Both the position numbers and the translations under genes were made by a program. From Verrucomicrobia bacterium LW23 (GTDB taxonomy: Bacteria; Verrucomicrobiota; Verrucomicrobiia; Methylacidiphilales; UBA1321), in the NCBI GenBank assembly GCA_003054695.1, contig QAZA01000045.1, positions 496,001 through 560,000 of the forward strand: 64,000 nucleotides of DNA, given 5' to 3'. Every line of letters begins with the position of its first letter. Positions within the stretch are counted from its first letter, which is position 1. Shown in pieces: positions 62,417 through 64,000 of the stretch. A model generated the notes under the pieces. That model did no database searches. It was not told the origin of the DNA and saw only the letters and a program-made list of their open reading frames with translations.

Positions 62417-64000
62417 CTAATCGGCCCATTGGTTGCGGTTGCATCCTAAAAAAGCGATGACGAGCGAAATAAGGACGTGGGAAACCAGCACCCATCCGCA
62501 GATAAACAGCGTGAGGCTGGAGAGATCGGTCGTCGTCACCTGCTTCACGGCATCGTAATAGCGGGTGTCTTTCATGGTAACGAGCATGCCCGCCCAGCTC
62601 CAGAAGCTGGCGATAAACGGCTGCGTAAAGATGCGGAAGCCCTCCGGCAACGCCAGTACGGCGCCGGAGAGCGGCAGCTGGAAGCCGACCAGGTAGACGG
62701 AAAGGAGCGAGGCCTGCTCGGTCGTCCGCGACCACGCGGAGATGGCCAGGCACACGGCGGTCATCGCGCCGTTGACGAGCAGCAGCATGGTGAGCTGGTC
62801 GAGCAGGTCGCCGGGAAATCGACATATAAACTTCACAAAGATGGTCATCACCGCCGACTGCACCCACACCAGCACCACCAGAAAGAACACCTTACTGGCC
62901 AGGTAGGACGACGTGCGCAGGCCAGCCAGCTTTTCCTTCTCCAGAATAAGCCGCTCGGACACCACCTCGCGTGCAGAATTATTGCTGCCCATCAACGTCA
63001 GCAGGATGACCTGAAACATCACCAGGCCCGAGACGAGGCTGCCAACCTTGATGGTGTGCGCCGCGTACTCGCTGTTCTCCTTGATTTGCTGCAGCAGGTT
63101 AATCTCGCTCTGCATGGAGATGTTTTTCATGTTCGTCAGGCCGTCCAGCGCAAACAGCGCCACCAGGCAGGGGAACAGGATCAGCAGCACGCCCTGCAGA
63201 CTCATTTGCTCGGAGTCGCGCAAAAACAGCAGCCAGCGGCGGCGCGTAAGCGTGATAAACTGCGAGATCGCGCCCGGCAGCGGGCTGGGGCGGGATTGAC
63301 GCTCCTGCTGCTGGGAAGCAATCTCCTCCTCCACGGCGGCGCGCTCCTCGGGCGTCTCCTGGGCGGCCAGCGCGGCCTCCATCTCCTCGGCGGGCTCCGC
63401 CACAGCGGCTGCGTAGGCCGAGGCGGGCGCCGGGCGCGTGGGCGGGGCGCTGGAGGTGAGCATGGGCGGCGTGCTGCGGCCGGCCAGTTTGCGGGAGAGC
63501 GCGGTGGAGAGGGGGCTGTCGCCGTTGCCACTGCTCGCGGCAAAACGGCCGCCAGGCGACATCCCGGTGGAGAAGGGCGGCTCGGGCTCGGGCGGCATGT
63601 CCTGCACCTCGCCGACAAAGGGGGTGGAGTTGCTCTCCCACAACGTGTTCCAGCCCTCCGGCGTGGCGATGTCGGGCGCGGTGGCAAAGCGGCTTTCCAG
63701 CCACTGCGCCTCCCAGGCTTCGGCTTCCTGCTCCTCCAGGCGGTCGTACGCGGCTTCGGGATGCTCGATGTTGAAGTAGCCGAGCATGTGGTCCGGCGCG
63801 CCGTGAAAGACCAGGCGGCCGCGTTTGAGCACCGTAATGGTGTCGTACTGATCGATGTGCTTGAGGCTGTGGGTAATATTAAGCACCAGGCGGTCGCCGT
63901 CGCGGGAGATATCGCGCATCAGGCGCGTAATGTCGGTCTCGCTCTTGGGGTCCAGACCGCTCGTCACCTCGTCGCACAGCAGCAGGGCGGGGTTGCTCGT
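62417..64000 (-). CDS. ABCG-like ABC transporter, C-terminal part (right-truncated)
   Basis: The gene enters from beyond the right edge. The visible part starts in the ATPase at PALLLCDEVTSGLDP (Walker B and D-loop), has the switch THSLKHIDQYD and KRGRLVFHGAPDHMLGYF, a motif order seen in ABCG/White-type half-transporters and in FHA-linked bacterial homologues. A variable, charged linker of about 160 residues follows, then an ABC-2 membrane domain (RRRWLLFLRDSEQMSLQGVL, four to six helices). It probably exports a lipid or polysaccharide. The N-terminal part, with Walker A and any FHA domain, is outside the window. Confidence 0.85.
   Translation of the reverse strand, partial: TSNPALLLCDEVTSGLDPKSETDITRLMRDISRDGDRLVLNITHSLKHIDQYDTITVLKRGRLVFHGAPDHMLGYFNIEHPEAAYDRLEEQEAEAWEAQWLESRFATAPDIATPEGWNTLWESNSTPFVGEVQDMPPEPEPPFSTGMSPGGRFAASSGNGDSPLSTALSRKLAGRSTPPMLTSSAPPTRPAPASAYAAAVAEPAEEMEAALAAQETPEERAAVEEEIASQQQERQSRPSPLPGAISQFITLTRRRWLLFLRDSEQMSLQGVLLILFPCLVALFALDGLTNMKNISMQSEINLLQQIKENSEYAAHTIKVGSLVSGLVMFQVILLTLMGSNNSAREVVSERLILEKEKLAGLRTSSYLASKVFFLVVLVWVQSAVMTIFVKFICRFPGDLLDQLTMLLLVNGAMTAVCLAISAWSRTTEQASLLSVYLVGFQLPLSGAVLALPEGFRIFTQPFIASFWSWAGMLVTMKDTRYYDAVKQVTTTDLSSLTLFICGWVLVSHVLISLVIAFLGCNRNQWAD

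Overview
The window is GC-rich bacterial DNA (about 65% GC by eye) that looks like a chromosomal segment from Verrucomicrobiota, probably an Opitutales/Opitutaceae-type organism. The lineage is an inference from gene content: a fused HpnD-HpnE squalene enzyme, a MoeB-rhodanese fusion, ScpA next to an endonuclease III gene, several LacI/TetR regulators, Tat or Sec secreted glycoside hydrolases, VCBS-repeat proteins and a Nif11-type leader peptide. Gram-negative traits such as LolD-type and heptosyltransferase-like genes also fit. Almost no start codon has a Shine-Dalgarno sequence; starts are instead preceded by pyrimidine-rich or plain C-rich leaders. No rRNA, tRNA or CRISPR array was seen.

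Layout. 1-6 kb: the end of a GH5-like glucanase, the squalene fusion gene, a Tat-exported phosphoesterase and D-Ala-D-Ala ligase, then 0.8 kb of nested inverted repeats. 6.5-16.9 kb: valS, accA, a CPBP protease overlapping a family 9 glycosyltransferase, two small envelope proteins, a VCBS-repeat protein, a LolD-like ATPase and a remnant of a Fic protein. 17-24 kb: a dus/DUF2017-like/clpS operon, a sulfur-carrier adenylyltransferase, a transglutaminase-like protease and mreB. 24-33 kb: a PhyH dioxygenase, aconitase, LacI and TetR regulators, an M42-like peptidase and a potassium channel. 33-45 kb: hrpA, a HerA-like ATPase, nth, scpA, purB, a Nif11-like precursor peptide and an M24 peptidase. 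45-56 kb: a DEAD-box helicase, an amino acid permease, thiG-fur facing thiH, and transketolase. 56-64 kb: a GH50/clan GH-A-like secreted hydrolase, a secreted repeat protein, a small membrane-anchored protein and the 3' part of an ABCG-like transporter that runs off the right edge.

Most genes are housekeeping genes (translation, cell wall, fatty acid, purine, thiamine, TCA and pentose phosphate pathways, chromosome segregation). The accessory signal lies mainly in the non-coding DNA. Two nearly identical 162-bp fold-back elements have 28-bp inverted termini and TNA target duplications. At least two other fold-back families are present. A palindromic element built on GGGACATNNNATGTCCC has inserted in frame into several conserved genes (glycosyltransferase, hrpA twice, scpA, accA), where it encodes GTSHVPG-like peptides. 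The most interesting single gene is a stand-alone 90-residue Nif11/NHLP-type leader peptide with a GG cleavage site and a nine-residue putative core, with no maturation or export genes in view.
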